A DNA stretch of 64,000 nt, from positions 32,754 to 96,753 of the forward strand of contig NZ_JACHGK010000014.1 of NCBI RefSeq assembly GCF_014207535.1, written 5' to 3'. Every line of letters starts with the position of its first letter. The stretch's first letter is position 1. A program made the translations under genes and the position numbers. This DNA comes from Bacillus benzoevorans. GTDB lineage: Bacteria; Bacillota; Bacilli; Bacillales; Cytobacillaceae. Of this stretch, positions 24,167 to 33,361 are shown piece by piece. The notes under the pieces were generated by a model. The model was not told the DNA's origin. It saw only the letters and a list, made by a program, of their open reading frames with translations, and did no database searches.

Positions 24167-24325
24167 CCTCGTCCCTCCCCTATCTATTGTCGTACCATTC
24201 TGTTAAAAACAAGCCCTTCTATTAATATATTCAGCAGCTAATCGAGGATGCCAACGAAATCCCGCAGGTAGAACTCAATAATATAAATTTCGATCCTATC
24301 AAAAAAAGCACGCAACAAAAAAGCG

Positions 24326-24400
24326 GGGCATCACAGTGACACCCCGAAATAAAGTATTGGAAGAAATTAGGGGAACGGGAGAGCCGTCCCCTTGTTTTTC
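24326..24400 (-). repeat. REP-like element copy 3 plus GTCAC/GTGAT hairpin at the 3' end of cheR
   Basis: The REP arm (24361-24400) is translated as the last codons of the CheR protein, and the element's own TAA is the stop. Further downstream GGGGTGTCAC and GTGATGCCCC form a terminator-like stem with a T-run. Confidence 0.75.
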
Positions 24401-25260
24401 TTGTACAGTTTGTTTTTGCTGCTCAGTACCTCGTAGCAGCTTGCTTTTTCGGTGCAGTAAAGCGATTCTTTGTCACCGAGACCGAGGATGCCGAACATGC
24501 ATAGACTATCGTAAAAAAGGTCATGGACCTTTTTTTGCAAAGTACGGTTAAAGTAGATTAATACATTTCTGCATAGAATGACATGAAACTCATTAAATGA
24601 ACGGTCTGTTACGAGATTATGCTGGGCGAAGACAATATTTTTTGTTAAAAATGGATCGAACTTCACCCCAGCACGCGTCACCGTATAATAATCGGAAAAA
24701 GACCTTTCCCCGCCGGCAAGCAAATAATTATTGGTGTATTGCTTCATCTTTTCCAGCGGAAAAACCCCTGTTTTGGCAATTTCCAGCACATTGGCATTAA
24801 TATCGGTCGCATAGATTTTACTTTTCTCATACAAGCCGGCTTCATAAAGCAGGATCGCCATCGAATACACTTCTTCCCCGGTGGCACAGCCTGCATGCCA
24901 AATCCGGATCGATGGATAGGTCCGTAACATTGGAATGACTTTTTCTCTAAACACCTTGAAGAAAGGCGGGTCACGAAACATCTCTGTTACATGGATCGAA
25001 AAGCCGGCGATTACCCTTTGTAAACAGGCAGGGTCGTGGAGCAGTTTATCGAGAAGTGCCGTAATGCTCGTTAATCCTTCAGCATGAACCGCGTGCCACA
25101 CTCTCCTTTGGATGGAACAATCGGTATAGTTGCGAAAGTCATAACCGCACCATTCGTATAACCCCTGCAATAACAAATCAAGTTCAATTTTTTCTAAACG
25201 TTGTTTCATCTCATTCCGCTGTTCCGATATCCCTTCATCCTTGGAATCGTACATTTGCAT
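24367..25260 (-). CDS. CheR-type protein-glutamate methyltransferase
   Basis: A SAM-dependent methyltransferase of about 297 residues. The small helical CheR N-domain (LLLQGLYEWCGYDFRNYTDCSIQRRV) precedes the catalytic domain: FSIHVTEMFRDPPFF, SAM motif IWHAGCATGEEVYSMAILL, ATDINANVLEIAKTG and ILCRNVLIYF. CheR enzymes methylate receptor glutamates; here no chemotaxis genes are near. The neighbour is a hybrid histidine kinase with a receptor-like sensor, a plausible partner. The last residues NKGTALPFP come from a REP-like repeat, not from the CheR fold. The start is chosen by an AAAGGGG site; a second ATG two codons later is equally possible. Confidence 0.88.
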   Translation of the reverse strand: MQMYDSKDEGISEQRNEMKQRLEKIELDLLLQGLYEWCGYDFRNYTDCSIQRRVWHAVHAEGLTSITALLDKLLHDPACLQRVIAGFSIHVTEMFRDPPFFKVFREKVIPMLRTYPSIRIWHAGCATGEEVYSMAILLYEAGLYEKSKIYATDINANVLEIAKTGVFPLEKMKQYTNNYLLAGGERSFSDYYTVTRAGVKFDPFLTKNIVFAQHNLVTDRSFNEFHVILCRNVLIYFNRTLQKKVHDLFYDSLCMFGILGLGDKESLYCTEKASCYEVLSSKNKLYKKNKGTALPFP

Positions 25261-25322
25261 CCATCCCCTTTCGCCAACTAAAAAATAACCTCCTCTTGTC
25301 AAGAGCGAACGTTCACCAAAAC

Positions 25323-25400
25323 GAGGGGCGTCACAGTGACGCCCCTAAATTAAGGGTTGGAAAAAATTAGGGGAACAGGAGAACCGTCCCCTTGTTTTTC
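25323..25400 (-). repeat. REP-like element copy 4 plus GTCAC/GTGAC hairpin at the 3' end of the hybrid kinase gene
   Basis: The REP part (25359-25400) encodes the C-terminal tail of the kinase and its stop TAA. GGGGCGTCAC and GTGACGCCCC (25325-25345) form a perfect stem downstream. Confidence 0.8.
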
Positions 25401-28400
25401 CCGTGTTTTTCGTAGAGCCAGACTTTGACTAGGGAGATGAATCGGTCGGGTTCGATCGGTTTGGTGATATAGTCTGAGGCGCCTGCTTCCATGCATTTTT
25501 CACGGTCTTCTTTCATCGCCTTGGCTGTAATGGCAATGATAGGAAGTTTCTGGAACAGGGGCATTTCCCTTATTTTGCGGATGGCTTCAAATCCATCCAT
25601 TTCCGGCATCATAATGTCCATTAAGATCAGATCCGTATCGGGATTTTGCTTCAGTTGTTCAAGGCCTTCACGGCCATTTTCGGCAAAAACAGTTTTCATG
25701 CCATTGAGTTCAAGAATATTGGTTAAGGCGAATACATTTCGGACATCATCATCGACGAGCAGGACCTTCTTCCCCTTCAGAACGGAAGCGAAATCCTGAC
25801 ATTCTTTCGCGGGACGGTTGGAGACGGTCTGCTGGCTGCCTTCATTTAAATATAATTGCAGCTCAGCTTTTAAGCGCTCCGGTGAATGCTCGTTTTTGAT
25901 GATGATTGTGTGCGCGAACTTACTGAGCTGGAATTCCTCTTTAGACGTTAGGTCGCGCCCTGTGTAGATAAACACTCTTAAATTATTTTGTTCATCGCTT
26001 CCCTTTACCTTTTCCAATAATTCACAGCCGCATGTATCGGCTAACCCTAAATCTAGGATTAAACAGTCAAAGTGGTTAACCTTCAGCTGCTCCATTACCT
26101 CACTGCCGGTAGCAACGGCTTTCATAATAAAGTCCATATCGCCAATCAGTTCCATTATACTATTGCGCTGCTTCAAATCATCATCAACGATCAAGAGCCT
26201 TTTAATATGCCTGCTGTCTGCGGCAGGGTGCTCCTGAGTTTCGCTGTCTTCTCCCGGATTCAGTTCTGAGTTCACGTTCAAAGACGCACTGTTTGCCGCT
26301 GCAGTCTCTGCATGGTTTAACATTGGCTCTGTTCCGCTTTTCCCTTCAGCTTTTGCCGCTCGTTCTTCTCTTCTTTCGGGCACATCCCCATCAAGTTTCG
26401 CTGGCACTATGACCTCTGCCCATGAGGAAGGGGGCGCTTGTTCAGGATCATTCGCTCCTGCTTCCACAGCCGCCAGTACACTGCTGTCAAGGTCAGCAAC
26501 ATAAAAGGTAAAGGTGCTGCCTTTTCCTGGATGGCTTTCAACTTCTATTTTTCCGCCAAGCAATTCGGCGATTTGCTTGCTTATCGACAATCCCAGTCCG
26601 GTACCGCCGTATTTACGGCTGGTGGTGCCATCTGCTTGCTGGAAGGCATCAAAGATCAGCTGCTGCTTCTCTTCAGAGATTCCTATTCCCGTATCTTTCA
26701 CAACGAATGCCACCATCGGCCGCGCGCCTGCTCCGCTTCCCGTTTGCGGATGGAGGCCAATTTCCAATCTGACTTCACCCTGACTCGTAAACTTAAAGGC
26801 ATTGGATAATAGATTTTTCAATACCTGTTCGACGCGGACTTCATCACTATAAAGGAAGGCAGGGACATTTTCATTTACTAAAATCGTAAACTTTACATTC
26901 TTTTGCTCCGCAACATGTCTGAAATTAGACTCAATAAAATCAGCAACATCCTTGAGCATGACTTTTCCAGCATTGACGGTCATTTTCCCTGACTCAATTT
27001 TGGCCAAATCAAGCAAGTCATTGATCAGGGATAACAAATCGCTGCCGGAGGCAAAAATCGTTTTCGCATATTCCACTTGCTTCGTTGTCAGATTTTTATC
27101 CGGATTATCAACTAATAATTTCGATAAGATTAATAAACTATTTAAAGGCGTACGCAGCTCATGCGATATATTGGCAAGAAATTCAGATTTATATTTTGAA
27201 CTTAAGGTGAGCTGCTGTGCTTTCGCTTCCAGTTCGGCACGCGCTTTTTCCAGCGCCTGATTCATCCGCTCAAAGCGGCTGTTTTGTTCCTTCAAGCTTT
27301 TCGCTTGTTCTTCAAGCTCTTTATTGGTTTGCTCCAATTCCTCCTGCTGCATTTGCAGCTTTTCCTCCGACTGGCGCAGCGCCTGTGCCTGTTCCTCCAG
27401 CTCTTCGTTTGTTTCTCTTAATTCCTCCTGCTGGTTCTCCAGTTCCTCTGCCTGTGCCTGAATTTCCTCCATTAACGTCTGCGATTCTCCCAGCAGTTTC
27501 GCTAATTGAATTCTACTCATGACACTTTCAAGAATGACACTAACGTCTCGCGCCAATTCTTCCAAAAAGATTTTCTGCGTTTCACTGTATGGTTTGAATG
27601 TGGCCAATTCTAAAACAGCTTTTACTTCTCCTTCAAAACAAATCGGCATCACATAGAGATTCAGCGGTGTGGCCGCGCCTAATCCTGATGTAATCTGCAC
27701 ATAATCGGAAGGAACATTTGTCAGGATAATCGGTTCTTTTTCCAAAATCGCCTGCCCGATGAGTCCTTCACCTGGGCGAATCGTATTTATCCCATGCTTC
27801 CTTTCCTGAAAAGCATAGGATGCGGCCATCCGATAAAGAGGCTTCCCGTTTGGTTCCTCCATATCCTGCACATAAAAAACGGCATGGCTGGATTCCACTA
27901 ACGGTACCAGCTTGGAAAGAAAGGTACGCCCCAATGTTTCTACATCATGTGTCCCGCTTAACATGGCCGTAATCTGAGCCAGATTGGTTTTCATCCAAGT
28001 CAGTTCCTGTTCCTTTTGCTGCTGCTGCTCTAACGTTTCTGCCATGAAATTAAACGACTCCGCCACAGTATCCATTTCATTATTGCCGCTGACTTGAACC
28101 CTTGAGCTTAATCCGGTTTTTCCCGTGGCAATACTGTTCATGACACTTGACATCGACTTTAACCGGCTGGACATCATACCAATATTTCGCAAAAGGATTC
28201 CGGTAACTAAAATAATAACAGCTGCTAACATCAACTCTGCTGCCAGCAGCCCTTTGCGGAAATCTTCGACCATATTCTTCAGCGCTGTCCCAAGATTAGC
28301 ATGAAAGGTATTGGTAATATCCGTTACACCTTGACTAAACTCCGATTGAAACGTAACAGCACCTTCATTAATGAGCTGCGCGGCTTCCGCTTTTTTATTT

Positions 28401-28795
28401 TCTGTAACCAAGGCAATGACCTGATTTTTATGATGATTATATTCAGCATTCGCACTTTCCAAGGCCAGTATCAGCTGCTTTTGTTCCGGCGTCTTGATAA
28501 TCGCCTCTAATTTTTTTAGATCCTGACTGATGAGTTCACTATTTCCTTGCAGAGAGGTTATTTCTCTCTGTATCGCCTGCTCATCCGTATAAATGATGAT
28601 ATTCCTCAGCTGAATTCCTTGATTTTTCATTTCCCCGCGAATTTCCCGCGCTAAATTTGATGCTTCATAGCTGTTTTTAACTGATTTGCTTGCTCTATCC
28701 AGATGTACATTTTGATACCAGGCAAGAAAAAGGCTGACCACAAGAAGGGCTGGCAAAGTGCTTATCGCGAGCAATAGTTTCGTTCTAATTTTCAT
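25367..28795 (-). CDS. Membrane hybrid histidine kinase with GAF domain and two receiver domains
   Basis: A 1,142-residue sensor kinase. Order: TM helix 7-26, extracellular helical sensor about 30-182, TM helix 183-205, HAMP to about 258, GAF about 272-425, a long Glu/Gln-rich coiled coil 430-535, HisKA with H545 (ANISHELRTP), HATPase with NLLSNAFKFT, DTGIGIS and GGTGLGLSI, a linker of about 90 residues, then two receivers with Asp near 915 and 1060. The final NKGTVLLFP is encoded by a REP-like element. The start at 28795 has AGAGAGGAACGG; upstream in-frame starts overlap the previous gene. It lies 52 bp after the REC-GGDEF-EAL-LuxR gene, probably in one operon. Confidence 0.93.
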   Translation of the reverse strand: MKIRTKLLLAISTLPALLVVSLFLAWYQNVHLDRASKSVKNSYEASNLAREIRGEMKNQGIQLRNIIIYTDEQAIQREITSLQGNSELISQDLKKLEAIIKTPEQKQLILALESANAEYNHHKNQVIALVTENKKAEAAQLINEGAVTFQSEFSQGVTDITNTFHANLGTALKNMVEDFRKGLLAAELMLAAVIILVTGILLRNIGMMSSRLKSMSSVMNSIATGKTGLSSRVQVSGNNEMDTVAESFNFMAETLEQQQQKEQELTWMKTNLAQITAMLSGTHDVETLGRTFLSKLVPLVESSHAVFYVQDMEEPNGKPLYRMAASYAFQERKHGINTIRPGEGLIGQAILEKEPIILTNVPSDYVQITSGLGAATPLNLYVMPICFEGEVKAVLELATFKPYSETQKIFLEELARDVSVILESVMSRIQLAKLLGESQTLMEEIQAQAEELENQQEELRETNEELEEQAQALRQSEEKLQMQQEELEQTNKELEEQAKSLKEQNSRFERMNQALEKARAELEAKAQQLTLSSKYKSEFLANISHELRTPLNSLLILSKLLVDNPDKNLTTKQVEYAKTIFASGSDLLSLINDLLDLAKIESGKMTVNAGKVMLKDVADFIESNFRHVAEQKNVKFTILVNENVPAFLYSDEVRVEQVLKNLLSNAFKFTSQGEVRLEIGLHPQTGSGAGARPMVAFVVKDTGIGISEEKQQLIFDAFQQADGTTSRKYGGTGLGLSISKQIAELLGGKIEVESHPGKGSTFTFYVADLDSSVLAAVEAGANDPEQAPPSSWAEVIVPAKLDGDVPERREERAAKAEGKSGTEPMLNHAETAAANSASLNVNSELNPGEDSETQEHPAADSRHIKRLLIVDDDLKQRNSIMELIGDMDFIMKAVATGSEVMEQLKVNHFDCLILDLGLADTCGCELLEKVKGSDEQNNLRVFIYTGRDLTSKEEFQLSKFAHTIIIKNEHSPERLKAELQLYLNEGSQQTVSNRPAKECQDFASVLKGKKVLLVDDDVRNVFALTNILELNGMKTVFAENGREGLEQLKQNPDTDLILMDIMMPEMDGFEAIRKIREMPLFQKLPIIAITAKAMKEDREKCMEAGASDYITKPIEPDRFISLVKVWLYEKHGKNKGTVLLFP

Positions 28796-28847
28796 AGGCC
28801 GTTCCTCTCTTAGGAAATTTTTCTTAATAGAATGGGATAAAAGACCA

Positions 28848-30932
28848 TTAATTAAACAGCCTTTCCCCCTCTTTAATGCAGGTATCATATACAAGAGCCA
28901 TAGCTTGCACACGGTCTGTTACCTTTAGTTTTTGTAAAATATGTGTGATGTGATTTTTGACGGTATGTTCACTGATAAAAAGCTTTTCTGAGATTTCTTT
29001 GTTGCTCAATCCATCAATAATGAGCTTAAAGACGTCAAGTTCCCGCGAGGAAATACCGTATTCCCGCTTGATATAAAGGATGGCACCTTCCTGAATCTCT
29101 TGTCTCAGAATCTTGTCCTGGCTCTGATAAAAGCCCCACTCCTTCATGCTGCCTTGAACCCTATCCGGATTTAAAGGTTTGCTTTCGATTTGATTTCCAT
29201 TGGCTAAAAACCGTTCGAAGTCTTTTGCCAGCACAGGCGGACTGAATAGATAGCCCTGAAATTGCTGGCAATGGTACAACTTGATCATATTCAATTGTTC
29301 CTCTGTCTCTACTCCTTCGGCAATGACCGACATCTTTAGATTTTTTGCCAGAGAGGTGATCGTTTCAATAATAGCGAGGCATTCATGATTTTGGGCTGAA
29401 AGATCACGGACAAAGGATTGATCAATTTTGATCGTATCATACGGAAAAAGCCGTAAACAATTTAAGGAGGAATATCCGGTTCCGAAGTCATCCAGACTAA
29501 TCTTAATCTTCATTTTTCTAAGCTGCTGCAGTGTTTCCGTAATCATTTGTTCGTTTCCTAAAATAACGGTCTCCGTGATATCAAACTCTAACAATTGCGG
29601 GTCAACCTGTGTTTCTGTGAGGATCTCCCGGATATGTTCGGTGAGATTTTTGTGCAAAAATTGCTGCGCCGAGAAATTAATCGCGACCGGTACCGGTGTA
29701 AACCCGCTCTTTTTCCAGAGATTGATTTGCTCACAGACTTTCTTCAGCACCCATTCACTGATTTTCACTATCTGCCCAGTCTCTTCCGCGATCGGAATAA
29801 ATTGCCCCGGAGAGACGGTCCCCCATTTGGAATGATTCCATCTTAACAGCGCCTCTGCGCTCGTGACCCTGCCCGATTCTACGTCAACGCGAGGCTGATA
29901 CACAATGGTGAGTTCCTCTCGTTCAACTGCCTTGTATAAGTCGTTCTGCAGTAAAAAGGTTTGATAGGATTGTAAATCCATCCCTGAATGATAGATTGTA
30001 TATTTGTTCTTCCCCTGCTCTTTGGCACGGTATAGCGCCGTATCGGCATTTTTGACAATGGTAAACAAATCTTCGCCGTCATATGGAAAAATGCTCAAGC
30101 CGATACTCGTTGTGATATAGAGTTCATAGTTATTGATGAGAAACGGCTCTTTGAATGCATTGATGATATTTTCGGCCACCTCGAGCGCCTGCTCCCTGTC
30201 CGTGTCCGGAAGCATAATATTGAACTCATCGCCGCCGACTCTGGCCACAAAATCATCTTTCCTGACGCTGCCCGCCAGTCTTTGTGCTGCTTTTTGCAGG
30301 AGCCGATCCCCGACAATATGACCCAATGAATCATTGACATATTTAAAGCGGTCCAAGTCCAAATAGAGCATGGCCAGCGGTTGGTGCATATTCTTGGCGT
30401 GATTAATATGCGACAGTAATTTATCATGAAACAGTCTTCTGTTAGGCAGATCGGTTAAGCCGTCATGAAAGGCCATGTGTTCAATGATGCGGTTTCGTTC
30501 GACCAGTGCATCGGCCTGGTGCATTAGTTGGAGCTTCATCCGATAAATTTCTACAAAACCGTCGACTTTTGCTTTTAAAATGATCGGGTCAAATGGTTTC
30601 GTAATATAGTCAATCGCGCCAACGGAATAGCCCATAAACACATGCTCAGCATCCATACTATTTGCTGTAATAAAAAGAATCGGGATATTTTTCGTTTTTT
30701 CACGTGCCTTGATGATTTTAGCCGTGCCAAATCCATCCATACCCGGCATCTGTACATCCAGCAGTATGGCTGCAAAGTCATATTTTAATAGATATTTCAG
30801 CGCCTCTTCCCCTGAGGAAGCTTTAATTAATTGGTAATCATCACGCTCAATAATAGCCTCTAAAGCTAGTAAATTTTCAGGTCTGTCATCTACTAAAAGG
30901 ATATTCACTTTTTCAGCCTCGACCAGCGGCAT
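28848..30932 (-). CDS. REC-GGDEF-EAL-LuxR response regulator (c-di-GMP enzyme with DNA-binding end)
   Basis: A 694-residue protein. It has a receiver (about 9-125, phospho-acceptor D59 in LLDVQMPGMDG) and a GGDEF domain with intact GGDEF (233-237) and an RxxD inhibitory site (RKDD, 224-227) at the correct spacing. An EAL domain with EALLRW (360-365), DDFGTGYSSL and AEGVE follows, then a LuxR-type helix-turn-helix (about 627-690: SSRELDVFKLIIDGLSNKEI and SEHTVKNHITHILQKL). Both c-di-GMP synthesis and breakdown motifs look intact. The DNA-binding end is unusual for such enzymes and suggests direct coupling of phosphorylation and c-di-GMP to transcription. The hybrid kinase downstream is the likely phosphate source. 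GGAGGGG precedes the ATG. Confidence 0.93.
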   Translation of the reverse strand: MPLVEAEKVNILLVDDRPENLLALEAIIERDDYQLIKASSGEEALKYLLKYDFAAILLDVQMPGMDGFGTAKIIKAREKTKNIPILFITANSMDAEHVFMGYSVGAIDYITKPFDPIILKAKVDGFVEIYRMKLQLMHQADALVERNRIIEHMAFHDGLTDLPNRRLFHDKLLSHINHAKNMHQPLAMLYLDLDRFKYVNDSLGHIVGDRLLQKAAQRLAGSVRKDDFVARVGGDEFNIMLPDTDREQALEVAENIINAFKEPFLINNYELYITTSIGLSIFPYDGEDLFTIVKNADTALYRAKEQGKNKYTIYHSGMDLQSYQTFLLQNDLYKAVEREELTIVYQPRVDVESGRVTSAEALLRWNHSKWGTVSPGQFIPIAEETGQIVKISEWVLKKVCEQINLWKKSGFTPVPVAINFSAQQFLHKNLTEHIREILTETQVDPQLLEFDITETVILGNEQMITETLQQLRKMKIKISLDDFGTGYSSLNCLRLFPYDTIKIDQSFVRDLSAQNHECLAIIETITSLAKNLKMSVIAEGVETEEQLNMIKLYHCQQFQGYLFSPPVLAKDFERFLANGNQIESKPLNPDRVQGSMKEWGFYQSQDKILRQEIQEGAILYIKREYGISSRELDVFKLIIDGLSNKEISEKLFISEHTVKNHITHILQKLKVTDRVQAMALVYDTCIKEGERLFN

Positions 30933-31023
30933 TCATTACCCCTCCCTTTGTTTTAGGCGTAAGTATCCATAATACTAGAATAACATAAAACCTTCACCAG
31001 GGCGGCGGAAAGTAATGCTAAAG

Positions 31024-33234
31024 TCAGATTCCAAAAGTCACAGCGGATTTCAGGGACAGCGGATGGAGGACTTTAATCAATTTGGCTCTTTTCTCTTCAC
31101 TCATGATGAAGGTAAGACCGTATTGAAATCCTTCCTTTGTTTCATTTTTCCAAGCGATGCTGCCTTCAAGCTCGAAGTGTTGTTCCATGATTGCCGTTTC
31201 GAACTGAAAGACAATATCAGGCCGGATTGGCAGGTGCATCGCAGTGAGGAATCGCATTCCCCCCGGTCCGATATTCTCAATTAAAACTCCCGTTTTCCCT
31301 AAGGAAACCTCTTTCTCCTGAATCGAAGTGATCGTCATCTGCGCACTTAACGGTTGCGGCAGGTCAATTCTGTAGTATTTTCTTCTATTGTCCACCTTCA
31401 ACTTGGTCGTCGAATAGCTTGGTTTAAGAATGGTCTTTTGCAAAAGCAATTGGAAATTTTCTTCCGGTACCGGCTTACTGAAAATATAGCCTTGAATCTC
31501 GGAGCATTCCTGCTGCTTTAAAAAAGTTAATTGCTCAACCGTTTCAACACCTTCGGCAACAATATTCATGTCCATGCCCTTGGCCATAAAAATCAGTGAT
31601 TTTATAATCATTTCTACGTCGGCTTGCTTCGTGATTTGACTGACAAAGGATTGGTCAATTTTTATCGTATCAATCGAGAAATCCTTGATATGGGACAGCG
31701 ATGAATATCCTGTGCCAAAGTCATCGAGGGCAATTCTTATCCCCTTAGCCCTTAAAAATTGAAACGCTGCTTCTACCGCCTTATCATTCTGCAGCAAGGT
31801 AGTCTCCGTAATCTCCAATTCAATCAATGAAGGGTGAATATGGTTTTCTTGCAAGGGATCAGCGAACGCCTTTCTCCAATTATTCTTTAAAAAGCGATGG
31901 GCTGTAATATTAATGGAAATCGGCACAAGAGGGAGATTTCTCTCTTTCCAACCAGCCATATATTGGCACACCTGTTTCAGGACCCAATCACCGATTTCAT
32001 TGATGAACCCGGTTTCCTCGGCCAGCGGGATAAATTCCCCTGGTGAAACGATGCCCCAGACTGGATGCTTCCAGCGCACTAACGCCTCAGCACTGACAAT
32101 TTTTCCCGAAAAGGCATCTACCCTCGGCTGAAAATAGACCAGCAATTGCTCGTTTTCAATTGATTTCCTTAAGTCCCTTTCCAGCTCAAACTGCTTGTAT
32201 GTCGTAATATTGACCGTGGCAGAATACACTTGATAGTTGTTTTTGCCGTTGGCTTCGGCACGGTATAGAGCGATACCACTGCTCTTTAGCAGTTCGTCAA
32301 AGGTGGTACCGCCGGAAGGATAGGAGGTAATCCCAATGCTGGCAGTTAAATATAATTCAAAATCATCAATCATGAAAGGCTCCCGCAGCCGCTTCAGAAT
32401 GTTCTCCGCTAGTATTTCCGGAGCATCAGATCGCGGATAATCCCATAGGATCACGCCAAATTCATCTCCGCCAATTTTCGCCAGAAAGGAAGATGGATGT
32501 AACAGATCCTGGATTCTTGGTCCGACTTGCTGCAATATTCGATCTCCGATTGAATGGCCGAGCGTATCATTTATATTCCGAAACCGGTCTAAATCCATAT
32601 GAAGAACAGAGAATTTCTGCTTTGTTCCTGAAAATCTTTTAATCAACGACCCTAGTTTCCGTTTAAACAGCTCGCGGTTGGGCAGCCCGGTTAAAGAACA
32701 ATAATAGGCTAATTGTTCAATGGATGCTTCATATTCCCTCTGCACCGATGTATTGGTGACCATTCCATCTGTTCTGCTAGAACGGTCTGCTTCATCCACG
32801 ATATACTTCGTAATATTTTTGGCGATGGCATATATTCCTTTTACCTGCAAATCATTTCCCATGATCGGGATATAATTGATATCAATATATTGCCGCTCCC
32901 CGACACAATTTAAATCAACTGCTTGGAAACGCTGCGACTGCCCGTTCATGGCTAGGTCATAATAGGGCTTGCGCTTTCCTTTATATTCTTTTTTGATATA
33001 TTTCTCATAATTGCTTGTCAGGTGCCGCTCTGAAAAACCAAACATGCTTTCAACTGCAGGATTGGAATAAATCACTTTTCCGTTTATGCCTACGACAATA
33101 ACGGCATCCGGATGATGATCAAATAATGTTTGAAATTTTCTTTCATCAAGGTAGGACAGATCATCAGATGATATAACGTAGTCCATTCCCTTAGAGCCCT
33201 TTCCTATTGGTACTAAGAATGGGAACCTGCCCAT
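31024..33234 (-). CDS. PAS-GGDEF-EAL-PilZ cyclic-di-GMP protein
   Basis: A soluble 736-residue protein. PAS about 30-145 (FDHHPDAVIVVGINGKVIYSNPA), GGDEF domain with GGDEF at 255-259, EAL domain with EALVRW at 383-388 plus DDFGTGYSSLSH and VAEGVE. A C-terminal PilZ domain (about 617-730) starts with RRKYYR, the arginine motif that grips c-di-GMP, and continues with NIGPGG where N/DxSxxG is expected. No RxxD inhibitory site precedes GGDEF. The PilZ domain may sense the product of its own enzyme domains. AAGGAGG 6 nt before the ATG fixes the start. It lies 91 bp upstream of the REC-GGDEF-EAL-LuxR gene, so one transcript is likely. Confidence 0.92.
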   Translation of the reverse strand: MGRFPFLVPIGKGSKGMDYVISSDDLSYLDERKFQTLFDHHPDAVIVVGINGKVIYSNPAVESMFGFSERHLTSNYEKYIKKEYKGKRKPYYDLAMNGQSQRFQAVDLNCVGERQYIDINYIPIMGNDLQVKGIYAIAKNITKYIVDEADRSSRTDGMVTNTSVQREYEASIEQLAYYCSLTGLPNRELFKRKLGSLIKRFSGTKQKFSVLHMDLDRFRNINDTLGHSIGDRILQQVGPRIQDLLHPSSFLAKIGGDEFGVILWDYPRSDAPEILAENILKRLREPFMIDDFELYLTASIGITSYPSGGTTFDELLKSSGIALYRAEANGKNNYQVYSATVNITTYKQFELERDLRKSIENEQLLVYFQPRVDAFSGKIVSAEALVRWKHPVWGIVSPGEFIPLAEETGFINEIGDWVLKQVCQYMAGWKERNLPLVPISINITAHRFLKNNWRKAFADPLQENHIHPSLIELEITETTLLQNDKAVEAAFQFLRAKGIRIALDDFGTGYSSLSHIKDFSIDTIKIDQSFVSQITKQADVEMIIKSLIFMAKGMDMNIVAEGVETVEQLTFLKQQECSEIQGYIFSKPVPEENFQLLLQKTILKPSYSTTKLKVDNRRKYYRIDLPQPLSAQMTITSIQEKEVSLGKTGVLIENIGPGGMRFLTAMHLPIRPDIVFQFETAIMEQHFELEGSIAWKNETKEGFQYGLTFIMSEEKRAKLIKVLHPLSLKSAVTFGI

Positions 33235-33344
33235 TGTATTCCTCCTTCCTATAGATATTCGATTTAGCCGGCTGCCTTATCGATCGTCCTTCCATTAAAA
33301 GTATCCATGAATTTATTAAGAACGATCGTTCAGCAAGCTTCAGG

Positions 33345-33361
33345 CCGTCACAGTGACTTTA
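33345..33361 (-). repeat. GTCACAGTGAC palindrome at the CodY-like stop codon
   Basis: The palindrome lies directly downstream of the stop codon, in the same place as copies after several other genes. No REP part is visible at this site. Confidence 0.5.

Noticed and set aside
28796..28912. N-terminal extension of the hybrid kinase overlapping the REC-GGDEF-EAL-LuxR gene
   Set aside because: The signal-anchor sequence and ribosome site fit the ATG at 28795.
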